From NCBI GenBank assembly GCA_023091665.1, contig JALJCQ010000017.1, positions 1,674,001 to 1,738,000 of the forward strand: a DNA stretch of 64,000 bases, written 5' to 3'. The stretch is from Pythium myriotylum (lineage: Eukaryota > Oomycota > Peronosporomycetes > Pythiales > Pythiaceae). The notes under the pieces were generated by a model, which was not told the origin of the DNA, searched no databases, and saw nothing but the letters and a program-made list of their open reading frames with translations. Shown piece by piece: positions 1 to 10,095 of the stretch; the stretch's first letter is position 1; each line of letters starts with the position of its first letter. The translations under genes and the position numbers were made by a program.

Positions 1-158
1 CCACCTTCTGCGATCGCTTTTTGCCTGCTATTGCAACCGGGTTAGTCTGTCGTGACTGAACCGGAATCGCAGCAGCAGCAGAGCGTGAGCAGCTAAGTTT
101 GGCAAGTGTTTCCCGGCTCCAAGCGCTACCCCTTCGCTAGTTGGAGCCGGGTGGATTG

Positions 159-1649
159 TCAAAAACGTACGACCGCTACATCACATCTGATCGCCTTGAC
201 AACCGCCTCTGTGGTGAACAGGTGTTCGTCCAGCGCAGGGTCGACACAATTCGGTTTGGGCGGTAGCATAGCAAAGACCTTGTCTTGTGCACTTGAATCA
301 CATGGAGGTTTCTGGATGATTGGGAGCCAGTCCCTACCAACTAGATCAGCAGTCCCGAGGGAGGAGCCTGGCCGCTTCGGCAGCACCCCACCTTGTCGCC
401 GCATGAGCTTGATTGAAATGCGCCTGAAGAAAGCCCGCATGGATTCATGCACACGGCCCTCGTGCGAGGCGTTGCGGTTCTGACGTGTCCGTGTTAAGCG
501 GGAGGTCTGTAGCCGAATGATGTCCCTCCGAATCGCCCGGTACCTCGCCGCTGGGTCGAGCGAGAGGGCCGACATTGCTTGGGCGATGTCTTCCACGCTG
601 GCGGTGACTGTCCTCAGCCTAGTATTCGCATCTCGTTTGGCGTCGCGTAGCGCGTCGGCAAGTCGTTTCATTTGTCGTCTGTAGCGTCGTGTTGCGAGCT
701 TTTGTTGGGCACGAAGCTCAACCAGGCAATCGCGTCGCAGATGGATCTTCATTGAGTCCCAGCCAGACGCCGACTGGTCAGCTGGGAGGCTGATCAATGC
801 TGTCCCGACTGACTCCAATATGCTCTCGCCCACTTCATAGACCGCATCTCGCGCACAATCCGGGAGTGGGTAGCGTAGCCTTGGCGGGTGCTTGCCGGTG
901 CGACGCTCACTCGTGAGAATGTCGGCTAGTTGTAAGATGACCGCATCATGGTCCGTTCTGCAATAAGGTGCCGTCGTGATAAGGCGTCGGACCCGACGAT
1001 ATTGATTAGTGGACAGATACCAGCGGTCTAGCCTTGCTGTGGCTACCCGGTCGCCTCTCACCGTATACATGAACGTATGATGGGTGGCTCGAAATTCTTG
1101 CACTTCTTCATTGGTCCGTGCCGCGACCATGGCATCGGCTGCGGCGTCGGTGAGATCCCAGGCTGCTAGCAATTCGGTCAGACCGTCGGTGGGGTGCGTG
1201 GTGGTAGGACGTCGGCTACGATCCAGCTCTGGATCTAGAACGCAGTTGAAGTCGCCACCGAGGAGCATGATACCTTCCGGTCTGGACAGCTGAGCGAGGT
1301 CCCGGAACTGTTGCTCGCGAACGTGATGGTAGATGCTCCCGTAGATACAGGCCACTGTGATCAGTTCACCCTCTAGTCGTCCTTGAATAGCTGCAAAATG
1401 TGCCGACCACAAGTCGCGCCGCCACGGCCGTACGTCACTGATGCTGGAGTTGGGATGCAGTAGAATCGCCACGCCTCCTGCCGCAGCGTCTGTGACAGGC
1501 CAGTACGAGAGAGGTTGCTGGAGCTTGGTTTGGTGTGAGTGGACGTGCTGGTGTGCGGAAGCGTCGCCGCTTCGCGCACGGTCTCCTCGGCTAGGCGCCG
1601 CACTTGCGCCTGCGAGGGAGTTCGACGGACTCTCATACACGACCTCCAA
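159..1649 (-). pseudogene. LINE ORF2 fragment with APE-type endonuclease
   Basis: The 496-codon frame carries the second half of an exonuclease-endonuclease-phosphatase fold: GGDFNCVL about 130 residues in (catalytic Asp and Asn) and a terminal RTDHDAVIL block (the SDH-like Asp-His pair). These are the hallmarks of the APE domain that nicks target DNA in L1-like LINEs. The usual N-terminal APE motifs are not in this frame; frame 1636-1373 on the same strand seems to carry related sequence, so a frameshift is likely near 1640. After the endonuclease a basic coiled-coil linker follows, and the frame stops where the fingers of the reverse transcriptase would normally start. The frame overlaps the preceding ORF by 17 nt. 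Confidence 0.7.
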
Positions 1650-4600
1650 CCTGCTGTGGGACAGGTTGGGTCGGATGAGCTAGTTCGCCTGCCAGGGCAA
1701 GCTTGGTACCGATGGTCCAGTCATGAAGGCGCAAATCGTGCAGCGCGGAAACCGTTTCAGCTAGATGTGTCCGCAGCCAGTCAATGACCCGAAGATTGAT
1801 GAGCTCGTCGGTGCTGACAACCACGACGAGGGCCACCAAGCGGGCCCATTCTTGGCGCGCGTGTTCACCGTCGTTTGCAACCACAAACGTGGGGATCGAG
1901 CTGTCGGCCGCGAGCGCGTTCAGCTCATTGCCTAGGCGGAGTAGGAGCGCTGGCGGTAGTAGGCTGAGCGCAACTTCAGGATAAGGTAGAGCTCGTAGAA
2001 GCGCGACAAGCTGCGCAGTTGAGCGGCTCCAGTACACGCAGCCCGCATTGACCGTGTCGGCCTCGTCGCGTTCCGCGCAGTCATCTTGCTGGCTGTCCCA
2101 TTGGCGATATGCCGTGAGGTTGGCTGCTTCAGCTTGACGCCACAGCGCGGCGAGCGCTCCTCGACGTCGTCTTCGAGGTTTGAGTGCACTGATCAGCGCG
2201 TGCGCCGAGGGTGGCGAGAGGACCGCCGGGGACACTGGGAGTGAGGGCGAGGGAGACGGAGTCTCTGATGGTTCGTACGTCGAGTCGCTGTCGGACACCA
2301 GGTCTATCGTTGAATGCTTGGGAACCCCACGATTCGTTAGCGGCGCGACGTACCAGCCGAGAGCTACAAGAACTTGATCCATTCTCGCGCGCATGGCTAG
2401 GCCTTCTTTGTCGTCGCTCGTCCATTCTTTGTAGAGACTTTCATGGAAGCGGAAGCTGTCGAAGTGGCCATTGCCGTTGTTCGATCTGAAGACTAAGATG
2501 GTCGGAATAACGCGGTGGCGTAAGAAGGTTCGTATAATCTCGAACGCTTCGGAGGGAGACGGGAAGATTTGGTCAATTTTCTCCGGCCCGCGAGCGGTCT
2601 GCCGATCAAGTCGAATCACGTGGACTGTTGTGGCGTGCGTGTCGCCGTCTTCCGCGATGACAATTACCGGTTCGCGAACATACCACACGAGGCCGAATAT
2701 GTCCTCATCAGCTCCCCATTGATCTCTTGCGAGTCCTTGCGCGAGAGTGGCAGATTTGATGCCTTCAATGAACGTACGGATAGCGCGGATGGCAGCGTCG
2801 CTGTCCTATGGCGGTCCTAGTCCGAAGAATCGCCTATTGAAGTCCGTCAGCGTCACCGTCTCATCCGCGAGCATGGGTGACAGGTACTCGAGGAGGCTGG
2901 AACTCATGCCGGCTTTATAGTGATTTCCTTCGTTGACAGTAGTCCTGCAGACGTACATCTCTTCCCCGCGAATGAATCTGGCTCGGCAGCCGTGTACAGC
3001 AAAGTGGAGGCATCCGCCGTTGGCGGGCGTTTTGACTAAACGTGCTCGGAAGGCCGCTGTCCAGTCTACCAGAGATGACGGCGCCCATAATTGATTGAGC
3101 AGAGCGTCTAGAAGCGGGCTTGGGAATTGGCTTTGCCAGTGCTCCTCGGGACGCAGTCGACGCATCGTAATTTCTTGTTCCAACTGAGCTTGGGCGTCAG
3201 TCAGCGTCTGAGGAGCAAAGAACGCTGATAGAGGAAGCTGACGTTGCACTCGTCTGGCCTGCTTGTTTCCGTCGATCAGAGAGGTAGCAGCGGCTTCAGT
3301 GGCTTGAACCTCTACCATCGAGGCCGATGGCTGCATTGCCCCGTCGCCTTCAGCATCCACTGGCTGCACGTCGTCGTCTTCGTCACCAGCCGTAACGTCG
3401 AAATGGCGGACTTTGCTCGCGGGTGGACCATGGTCGCTGGCCGTTGGCAATGGCGGTTCTTGCCGTTTACCAATCTGCGGGCCGGGATCAAGGTAGGGGA
3501 CGATCGCGAGTTCCGGCGAGTCGGAGGGCTCTCCAAGCGGCGCGGCATCGTCGTGGTTGCCTGGCTGGCTCGCCTTGCTGACCTGAGACGGGGCCGCTAC
3601 AGCCGGTGCCGGTGCCGTGGCGGCTGCAACCGTATTGGCCTCGGATCCGAATGTCTTGAGCGTCACTCTGGCTTGCTGTTGAACCTGGCGTAGCTGCAAA
3701 CGGACTCGGTTGTGCGCCTGGAGCGTTTGTTGACGCGCTTGTTCCTTGCGGTCACGCTCGACTTGAGCGCGTGCTAGCTGCTGTACTTTGGCCTCCGCCG
3801 CGGCCTCTTTGGCTGCTTGACGTACCGCTGCCTTGGTTCTGCGTTCCACTTTCTGTAGCCTGCGCTGTTCGGCTTCCTCTAGGGATCGAGCTAGATGCGG
3901 GGCTACATTTTCTCGAAGTTGTTTCATTTGGCGTTCGAATTTGTTCGGGGAAAGAGGGGCAGTGACTTGAAAAATATCCGCTGCAGGAACTTCCAGGTCG
4001 AGTGTTCTGCTGGCTGCTGAACTCTCTGCGAACTTGTTCTTGCAATCTTTTGTGGAGTGGCGTATGCTCAGGCAACGTGTGCAAGGCACCCGACGAGACG
4101 CGCGGGGGTGGTGCACGTCGATCGTTACCGGGACGTTGTCGTACACCACGTGGAGTCTTCGGACACGTTCAAGGGGTACAGGGCATGTGATCCGATCGAA
4201 TGTGAGCCTCCATCGTGTTGGATGGAAGTCCCGCAATGCAATGGATTGCACATGTTCTACGCGTAGTACGGGCATTCCGGCGGCTACCCGTCCAATCGCC
4301 CGAATTGCATGTTGTGGCAAGTCGGTTCCGCCTTGGAAGTAGACATGGTAGAGAAGTGTTCGGGCAGGGGGGTCGAAGTCAACCTTGGGGACCGCTGTCG
4401 TGAGAGAATCGGTCGCGTGAAGGCGAACCGTGCCTTTACCGAGGGAAAACTCGAAGCCCTCCCATGCATCGCGTACCGCAGGCTGGACGAAGCGGACCGT
4501 CATGATCATGGATTTCGGATCAACCGTGATCGTGAACGTCGCGTTGAAGAACGCGAGAACTTTGTGCCGTCGAACTTCGTCGGAACCGGATGCTAATAGG

Positions 4601-5022
4601 GCCGCATGACAGAGGTGATACTTGGCCGCTGTGTCAGGTAGGGTAAAACCAATTGGGATCTCACCATAGAGACGCGAGCCGAGGTGCCGGCGATTGAACT
4701 CCGCGAGAGAGTCGCGTTCAGCTGACATATGAGTCTCCATGAGGAATTGTGGTGGCTCCTCCAAATGGATCTTCTGACTCATCCATGCATATAAGGCGTC
4801 CTTTTCTTGCGTGGTGAGCGGTCTTTGGTCACCGTCGCGTCGAAGGTTGGCCGGCTTGAGTGCGCACGCGTACAGATCCAACAGAGCCGGATCAGGGGGC
4901 GGAAGTGGGCCAGCGTCGGGTTGCTTCTCAGGGTGTAAGACCGTTCCGCTGAGCTTGGCACGCAGTTGCGCCGTCTCGGCTTTGCTCCAAATCAGAGGTT
5001 GATCGGCCTCGGATTGGCCCAC
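1633..5022 (-). pseudogene. LINE ORF1 polyprotein with zinc knuckle and OTU-like protease, one in-frame stop
   Basis: The frame 5022-2806 continues in the same phase through a single TAG (2806-2808) into 2688-1633, so this looks like one polypeptide of about 1,130 residues broken by one stop. A zinc knuckle CTRCLSIRHSTKDC sits about 320 residues in, followed by a long Lys/Arg/Gln-rich coiled coil. Next comes an OTU-like region: a nucleophile motif GGCLHFAVHG just before the stop, and a histidine motif NGNGHFDS after it. Between them a WGADEDIF block matches the spacing seen in OTU-type cysteine proteases. OTU proteases cleave ubiquitin-type isopeptide bonds; the role in a retroelement is not known. 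The catalytic assignment is my inference from motifs. The stop falls between the two catalytic motifs, so without readthrough the protease would be inactive. Confidence 0.6.
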
Positions 5023-5573
5023 GCCTGTCGCTTGCTGCTGTGACTTAGCCGGAGCTCCAGCGCCGGCAGTCGGTTTGAGCGGGGTCTTCTTCTTCGTCGA
5101 CCTCTTCCCGGCGCCGCTCGTGGCTTCGGCGACGGGGGTTGGCCAATGTTGAAGCCGACAGGTGCTGCGTGTGGCGAGGTTGCCTGCAGCTGTCGCGGTG
5201 ATGTCGGCGCGGTGGCAGGTCCTGCCGCGGCCGCGTCTCCAGCGTTGCTCGAGGTTCGTGAGAGTGGCGTCGCAGGGGAAGCTGGGCTGATCGTCGATTC
5301 CGACGGTTGGGCTTGAGGCGCTGTCGACTGTGGTGTCGCCGCCACAGCGAGCACCGGCGAAGTCGATGATGGGTTCTCACTGTCCGTTTCCATAGGAGTA
5401 GGAGCTGGTGAGGGGAGTTGAGACGGGGGCGAAGCTTGGGCAACCGACGTCGAGGGGTTCTCCGATTGCGCTGTAGGAGGGGCATCCGTCGTGCTTGCGC
5501 TCGCGCGTGCGTCTGGCGGTGGTCCGGTGTCCACCGGAGACAGCGTTGCTGCCTCCAGCGTGGTTGGCGGCAT
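4992..5573 (-). pseudogene. Pro/Ser/Thr-rich leader ORF of the LINE
   Basis: A 193-codon open frame, low complexity and rich in Pro, Ala, Ser and Thr, with a basic stretch of arginines near its end. It overlaps the start of the long ORF1 frame by about 30 nt in a different phase. It is most simply the N-terminal part of ORF1, separated from it by a single-base frameshift near 5000-5020, although a separate leader ORF is possible. No domain is recognisable. Confidence 0.4.
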
Positions 5574-5657
5574 AACTGCCGCGTGCTTGGCGTGCGCCGC
5601 CTGCTTGTCGGTCCGGGAGGTTCGGTCGCCTAGGGAACAGAAAAGGGGATCTGTTCT

Positions 5658-6518
5658 CTAGCTGGCAAATTCGGGACTCCTGGTACTCGGAGGGGGCGGA
5701 GACAACTCGACGCCCTCTTCAACGCCGTACTCCACGGCAGACGGCACGACCGTCTCCGGAACACCTGAGGTGTCCATGGCGTTCACTACGCCAATGAAGT
5801 GGGCACTTCCATCTTCTTTGATGGGGCTCATCAGCCGGCGGACGAAGGAGGGTTCATGACGCTCCTGAGCTCCGTTCCTGCCGGGAGACATGCTCCCAAT
5901 CGACTTGGTCCTCCAGTCGATCCATGGCTCGTGGCGCTCGAGCCACGGCATGCCGAGGATGAGGTCAAACCTCTCATCCATGTCAAGCACTGTAAAGCGC
6001 TCGACTGGGTCGAAATCGACAAACGCAATGCGTAGATCGACCTCGATCTTCTTCGTCTCTGCGACGATGCCCGTCGCAAGACGCACCGAGACTCTTCCGA
6101 GATCTCGCTCACAAGCTTGAGCAAACAGAGAAGCATTCTCAGCAATACTTTGCTTGCGACCGTAATTGCGCGTCGCACCAGAGTCGATTAAGACTCTGAA
6201 GGGACGTGCAAATCCCTTCACTTGAGCAGTGACGACGATGAGCTCGCCACTGATGCGCAGCTCATCAACTGCTGAGAAGAGATCTTCTTCCGGGGGCACC
6301 CCGCCTTGCGATACTGCCGAACTCGGCGTCGCGGAGCGAGGAGTGATCGCCCCAGTAGACTGCACCGCGTCTACTGGGAACTGTCGTTTCCCTGCGACGT
6401 GGAAGCAGATCCACCTCGGTTTCCCGAGCGCCGCGGCCGACCACGGCGGGCACGACCACCACCCTTCTTGCGCGGACAATTCCGCTGGAAGTGACCGAAC
6501 TTCCCACAAGTAGAACAC
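5658..6518 (-). pseudogene. Gypsy-type retropepsin
   Basis: The frame contains VLIDSGATRN, the Asp-Ser/Thr-Gly-Ala active-site loop of retroviral-type aspartic proteases. The C-terminal FDLILGMPWLERHEPWIDW block follows, which is typical of gypsy pol polyproteins just after the protease. The frame overlaps the 3' end of gag by about 150 nt in another phase. That could be a normal gag-pol frameshift arrangement or decay. The usual start of reverse transcriptase is absent because the frame stops where the LINE begins. The domain call is secure; activity is unlikely in this copy. Confidence 0.75.
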
Positions 6519-7506
6519 TTGATGTGAAGAGCCTTCACGTCGATCGCACGCAAGTCGACCGTGCTGAGATCGACTCCACTGAGGTCGATGACGCTCAGGT
6601 CCATCGGTTCGACGACCGGTGGTGGAACCGGCGTGACCGGAGGCGGCGCCGCCGGACTCGCGAATAAACCGCGCGAGAGACGCTGAACGTAGTCCTCTCG
6701 CAGCGCGACGACGAACGCGTCTTCTAGGAGCATGGGCTCCTCGCGGAAAACCGCAGCCTTCTCAGGACCGGGATCCATCCCTTCCATGAACGTCGTCAGC
6801 ATGACGTCCTCTGCGAGCGCATTCGCAGCCATGTTAGCACGGAGTTGACGTAACTCCTGCACATATGTGTGCAGCTCGCGGCCGCCTTGCCGACAAGCGA
6901 GAAACGCAGCTCGCTGGCGATGCGCCACATTTGGCGGTTGAAACATCGACTTCATCGCCTTGGCAAGCGTTGCCCAATCGGAAAACATCCGGGATGCGAC
7001 GTCTCGCACGTGAGGGCCCAGATCTTCGCCCGGCCCGTCATGTTCGAGATCGCAAAGGCGATCTTCTGCCGTTCATCACGGATGCAGCCGGCTGCTGTTG
7101 CGAGCTCGATCTCGCGTTGCCAGAAGGCAAGATTGTCGCTTTCTTCACCCGAATACGGGGACACCGTAACCTTCACGGCCTTCGGACGTTCCGGAGGTGT
7201 CGGCGACGGCACATACGTAACCGTCGGCGGCACCTGAGCTGGCTGAGTAGCCTGAGTCGCAGACACGCGGGACGTCACGACGTCGAGGAGATACTTCTCG
7301 AGGGCTGCCTCGTAGTCGCGAAAACGCGCGACATGTGCGAGGACTTCGCCAGAGCCGCGTCGAAGCAGCTCGATGATGCTTGTTGGGCCATTGATGGCCT
7401 CCATCTTCTGGAGATAGCCCCACTGGGCCTCATCCAGATACGGATGGTCTTGACGCGACAGCGTCGGATGGCTTGACGCCATCACGAAGTCGGAAGCTTC
7501 GGACAT
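6371..7506 (-). pseudogene. Gypsy gag with CCHC zinc knuckle, frameshifted
   Basis: Two overlapping frames (7506-6952 and 7009-6371) make up one gag protein. The first carries the capsid-type retrotransposon gag region (YSGEESDNLAFWQREIE). The second carries its continuation (FQPPNVAHRQRAAFLACRQ), a Pro-rich spacer and a classical CCHC knuckle CSTCGKFGHFQRNC with a basic tail. The join lies near 6970, where one frame reads THPG-like sequence and the other DWATLAKAMK; a one-base indel there explains it. Gag coats the retrotransposon RNA in cytoplasmic particles. The start codon at 7504-7506 lies about 40 nt inside the LTR edge. Confidence 0.75.
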
Positions 7507-7545
7507 AACGATGTCGGCGTCGGATTGACGACAAGTGCTACCAAG

Positions 7546-7849
7546 TGTAACGGTCCACGACCGTACACAGCACCTGCGCTTGAGGAAGCGTGAGCAGCCG
7601 CTCCGAGTCGACCCCTGTCGACGAGCGCCAAAGACTTGGCAAAAGGCGAACTGCCTGTATTCCGATAATTCCCTTGGGGAAAAATCCCCCCCTATATCTG
7701 ATATCCCTGGTATCTAATACCCAGGGATATCACCTACTGAATCTAATAAAAGAGAGTCACTACTTAGGGTAACTTTTCCCCTAAGTGGACCACACACATT
7801 ATGTACCTACACAACCTAACCTACTTGTGTAACCTTGTACCCCGTTACA
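7546..7849 (-). repeat. 304-bp long terminal repeat
   Basis: Both ends carry the 8-bp inverted termini TGTAACGG (7546-7553) and CCGTTACA (7842-7849), with TG..CA ends as in gypsy LTRs. It lies exactly upstream of gag on the minus strand. Inside it is a perfect 11-bp stem (7700-7710 with 7721-7731, 10-nt loop) near a C-rich stretch. No second LTR copy lies in the window, because the element is cut at the LINE junction, so target-site duplications cannot be checked. Confidence 0.8.
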
Positions 7850-8674
7850 CGCTTGGCTTCCCTGATGATCAGGATATGTGGGAGCACGGGCCGACGCTCG
7901 CGCTTGAGATCCCTGGTCTCGTCCGGTAGTACGAGGACCAGCTTGCGGCACGGTCCCAGCAGCTCTAGCCTGAGAAACAGCGCGCACGTAGAGACCGAGC
8001 GCACATCGAAAATCTTTCTCATTCTGATGGCGACGATAGTCGGCATCCCAATCCGTCCAAGTCGCGCGTGGCCCCGGTCTGCGCGCAAGCACGACAACCC
8101 TCCTCGATATCGACGTGACACGTTATGTGCCGCGCCTCACACAGGCGATGAAGCTGCTCACGCAATCGCCCGAGCGAGTGCTCGCGCTGGGCGGTCTCCC
8201 AGCGCACGACGGTCGACTCGATCTCGCCTTTGTTCCATAGACGAGCGAAAGCATTCCACGACTGTTGCAACGCGGTCGCGACCACGTTCATCGTCTTGCC
8301 CCTTGCTTTACGGTAGCGAACAAACCACTCATGGGTCTCGTCGGCCATGAGACTGCGTGGATTGGCGAAGCACGAGATGCCACGGCAAGGGACTGGGTAA
8401 AGCTCCCGGTCCACGATTCCACCGAGTTGAGGACCGAAGAGCGCTGCACGAGGCGGCGCTGCGAAGTTTGTGCGTTGACTTGCTCCAACACTCGCGCCAT
8501 CGCCTCGTCGGTCATCGTCTCGAGTGCCACGGCCGAAGTCGTCGTGGCTGTCGTTGCTGCCGCCGTCGTTGGCGTCGTTGAGCTCGGCGCCAATGTCGGT
8601 GCTTGAGTCGTCGTTGTCGTCGGGGCGTCCGCGTTGCCGCGGGCGCCAGCTTGCTGAAGCGACGGTTGAGCCAT
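7850..8674 (-). pseudogene. Degenerate ORF interrupted by the gypsy LTR
   Basis: Three overlapping minus-strand frames (8674-8288, 8414-8019, 8121-7816) look like pieces of one protein. It has a Thr/Ala-rich N-terminus, a middle with EWFVRYRKARGK and a Cys/His-bearing stretch. The last frame runs into the LTR border at 7849 and stops a few codons later, so the gypsy element probably inserted into an older ORF. I do not recognise the protein. It may be another transposon's ORF, since it is frameshifted and sits among mobile elements, but no domain supports that. Confidence 0.35.
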
Positions 8675-9441
8675 CGCGCCTTGACGTTTGGGTGTCTTGA
8701 TGCCGTCTGAAGAAGATTGAAGACTGCGCTGGACTCCGCCGGCGCCCTCGCCTTACTGCCTGATCCCGGGTGCGCCGGGATCGCCAGTTGAAGAAAGCGC
8801 GCGCGCCCGCTCGTGCGCGCTCCGTGTCCTCTTCCCTTGCGCCCGTTACACAGTGCCCTTCATTGATGAAAACTATGCTCTCTATACCGCTGATTTGTCA
8901 GAATGATACTCTTGCTACCAATCATAGTTGACCACTTCCTCAGAATCCAGAGACAGAGTTTGCCGCGATCACAAAATCGGTGTTGCGGCGCTAGCGGTGC
9001 GAAGTAGGCGGCGCTAGCGGTGCGAAGTAGGCGGCGCTAGCTGTCACCGACACAGGAGGTACAGATGTGCTGGGACTGGCGGGCATGCGCCGTGCGTGAG
9101 ACACAGCGTCCGAGATGGCGTGGTCGCCGTCCTCTGTTATTTTTCTCTGGATTTCGAATCCGGAGAACCTGCGTGAAAAACCTTTTTTATTAGATGTTTT
9201 CCATTAATTAACGAAGGGGGCAATTTGGAGCCACCTGAAAATCCGGCACATTTTTGGACTCCTTCGGATATTTTGGGAAGAACCGACAATAAAACTTTTT
9301 TCTATTCGGCAGAGCCCGCTAGTCTTGGTGGATATTTATGCCACCGAGTAGACGTTGGTACAACTGTGCGCCACATTCTCCCACTTTTCTCGGACCTATT
9401 TCAACCATTCTTGAGATCAGAGGAGTTGATCCCAGCGTTTT
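8675..9441. other. Non-coding stretch between mobile elements and hairpin repeats
   Basis: No convincing gene is seen. The stretch holds a short perfect hairpin GATCCCGG..CCGGGATC near 8762-8782, the 23-bp tandem repeat at 8985-9041, and AT-rich sequence from about 9170. A 76-codon plus-strand frame (9225-9455) runs into the hairpins and has no recognisable features. Confidence 0.5.
8985..9041. repeat. 23-bp tandem repeat, about 2.5 copies
   Basis: The unit GCGGCGCTAGCGGTGCGAAG plus TAG occurs at 8985-9007 and 9008-9030, identical except for the first two bases' context, then a partial third copy to 9041. No function is apparent. Confidence 0.85.
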
Positions 9442-9581
9442 TTTATCGGAAATAGAAGTTTCAGTCAAATTTAATTGACTGAAAGTTCTATTTCCGATAA
9501 ATATACATCTGGGCCGAAAGTCCAAATTTTTCAAAACCATAATAGTGAGCCCTCATTTACGTGAGAGCTCACTATTATGGT
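9442..9581. repeat. Two adjacent foldback (hairpin) sequences
   Basis: The first arm pair is 9442-9468 with 9475-9501: 27 bp, one mismatch, 6-nt loop. The second is 9536-9554 with 9563-9581: 19 bp, one mismatch, 8-nt loop. They are separated by 34 nt. The arms are unrelated in sequence, so this is a pair of independent hairpins, resembling the pair at 42908-43021. They lie about 140 nt upstream of the NDUFS5 gene. Confidence 0.85.
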
Positions 9582-9721
9582 ACAGAGACTGGTTATGTTC
9601 GGGACCAAGGGAAGTACTATAATAGTGAAATACCGACTAATATAGACAGCGATTCCATACAATTCGGATTCGAATTGCGCTCGGCCAGCCACAAACAAAC
9701 TCTACGAGCGAAGCGGGGGAC

Positions 9722-10095
9722 ATGTCGTCGGGGTTCGGATTCAAGGGCCGTGAAGGTCGATGCTATCGTTTCTGGAAGGACGTGGAACAGTGCAGCGTGC
9801 GTCCAATCTGTTGTGTCGCGTGATGGGAGCTTTACGGAGCTCTGACTCGATTTTCCAGAAAGAAACCGAGACTCCAGGTCAATGCAGCCAACAGGTCGAA
9901 GACTACTTGGAGTGCTTGCACCACAAGAAGGAGGTATGTTGTACGATTGAGGGTCCTTGAATTTTCCCTTGCGCTGACATTTTTCATGCGTTCACGATGA
10001 CGTAGCTCACGCGCATGAACGCAATTGTCGTTCAAAAGGAGAAGAATGATTCCGGCCATGGGCACGGCCACGACGACCACGGAGGCAGTCATTAA
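9722..10095 (+). CDS. NDUFS5: NADH dehydrogenase 15-kDa subunit (NDUFS5-like), three exons
   Basis: Three phase-0 exons (9722-9796, 9859-9933, 10006-10095) with GT..AG introns of 62 and 72 nt give a 79-residue protein. It reads MSSGFGFKGREGRCYRFW at the start and QQVEDYLECLHHKKELTR in the middle, with four cysteines in the twin CX(n)C pattern and a His/Asp-rich tail. Plant and animal NDUFS5 share the GRCY.FW and YLECLHH.KE signatures. It is an accessory subunit of mitochondrial complex I, on the intermembrane-space side, held by disulfides. No single open frame covers it, because each exon is only 25-30 codons. The splice model rests on frame, consensus splice sites and family motifs. Confidence 0.88.

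Larger units (their letters stand above)
1..5640 (-). mobile_element. Decayed LINE-type retrotransposon with OTU-like and APE regions
   Basis: The element reads on the minus strand. From its 5' side near 5640 it has a Pro/Ser/Thr-rich leader ORF, a long gag-like ORF with a zinc knuckle and an OTU-like cysteine protease region, then an apurinic-type endonuclease. No reverse transcriptase motif is visible before the window edge, so that part is either deleted or lies left of position 1. An in-frame stop at 2806-2808 and frame changes near 5010 and 1640 mark it as damaged. The 5' boundary near 5640 is inferred: gypsy protease coding ends at 5658 and LINE-like sequence begins just after it. APE plus zinc-knuckle ORF1 is the standard layout of L1-like LINEs; the OTU-like region is a less common addition. 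Confidence 0.75.
5641..7849 (-). mobile_element. Truncated gypsy-type LTR retrotransposon (LTR-gag-protease)
   Basis: On the minus strand the order is LTR (7849-7546), gag (7506-6371), aspartic protease (6518-5658), which is the gypsy order. Reverse transcriptase, RNase H and integrase are missing: the protease frame ends at 5658 and LINE sequence follows. The likeliest history is LINE insertion into the gypsy element, with the rest of the gypsy element beyond position 1. The first bases inside the LTR (7545 downward, CTTGGTAGCACTTG) occupy the primer-binding-site position. A one-base frame change in gag shows that the copy is not intact. Confidence 0.75.

Noticed and set aside
8985..9041. 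CRISPR-like array
   Set aside because: The repeats are directly adjacent with no spacers, and the genome is eukaryotic.
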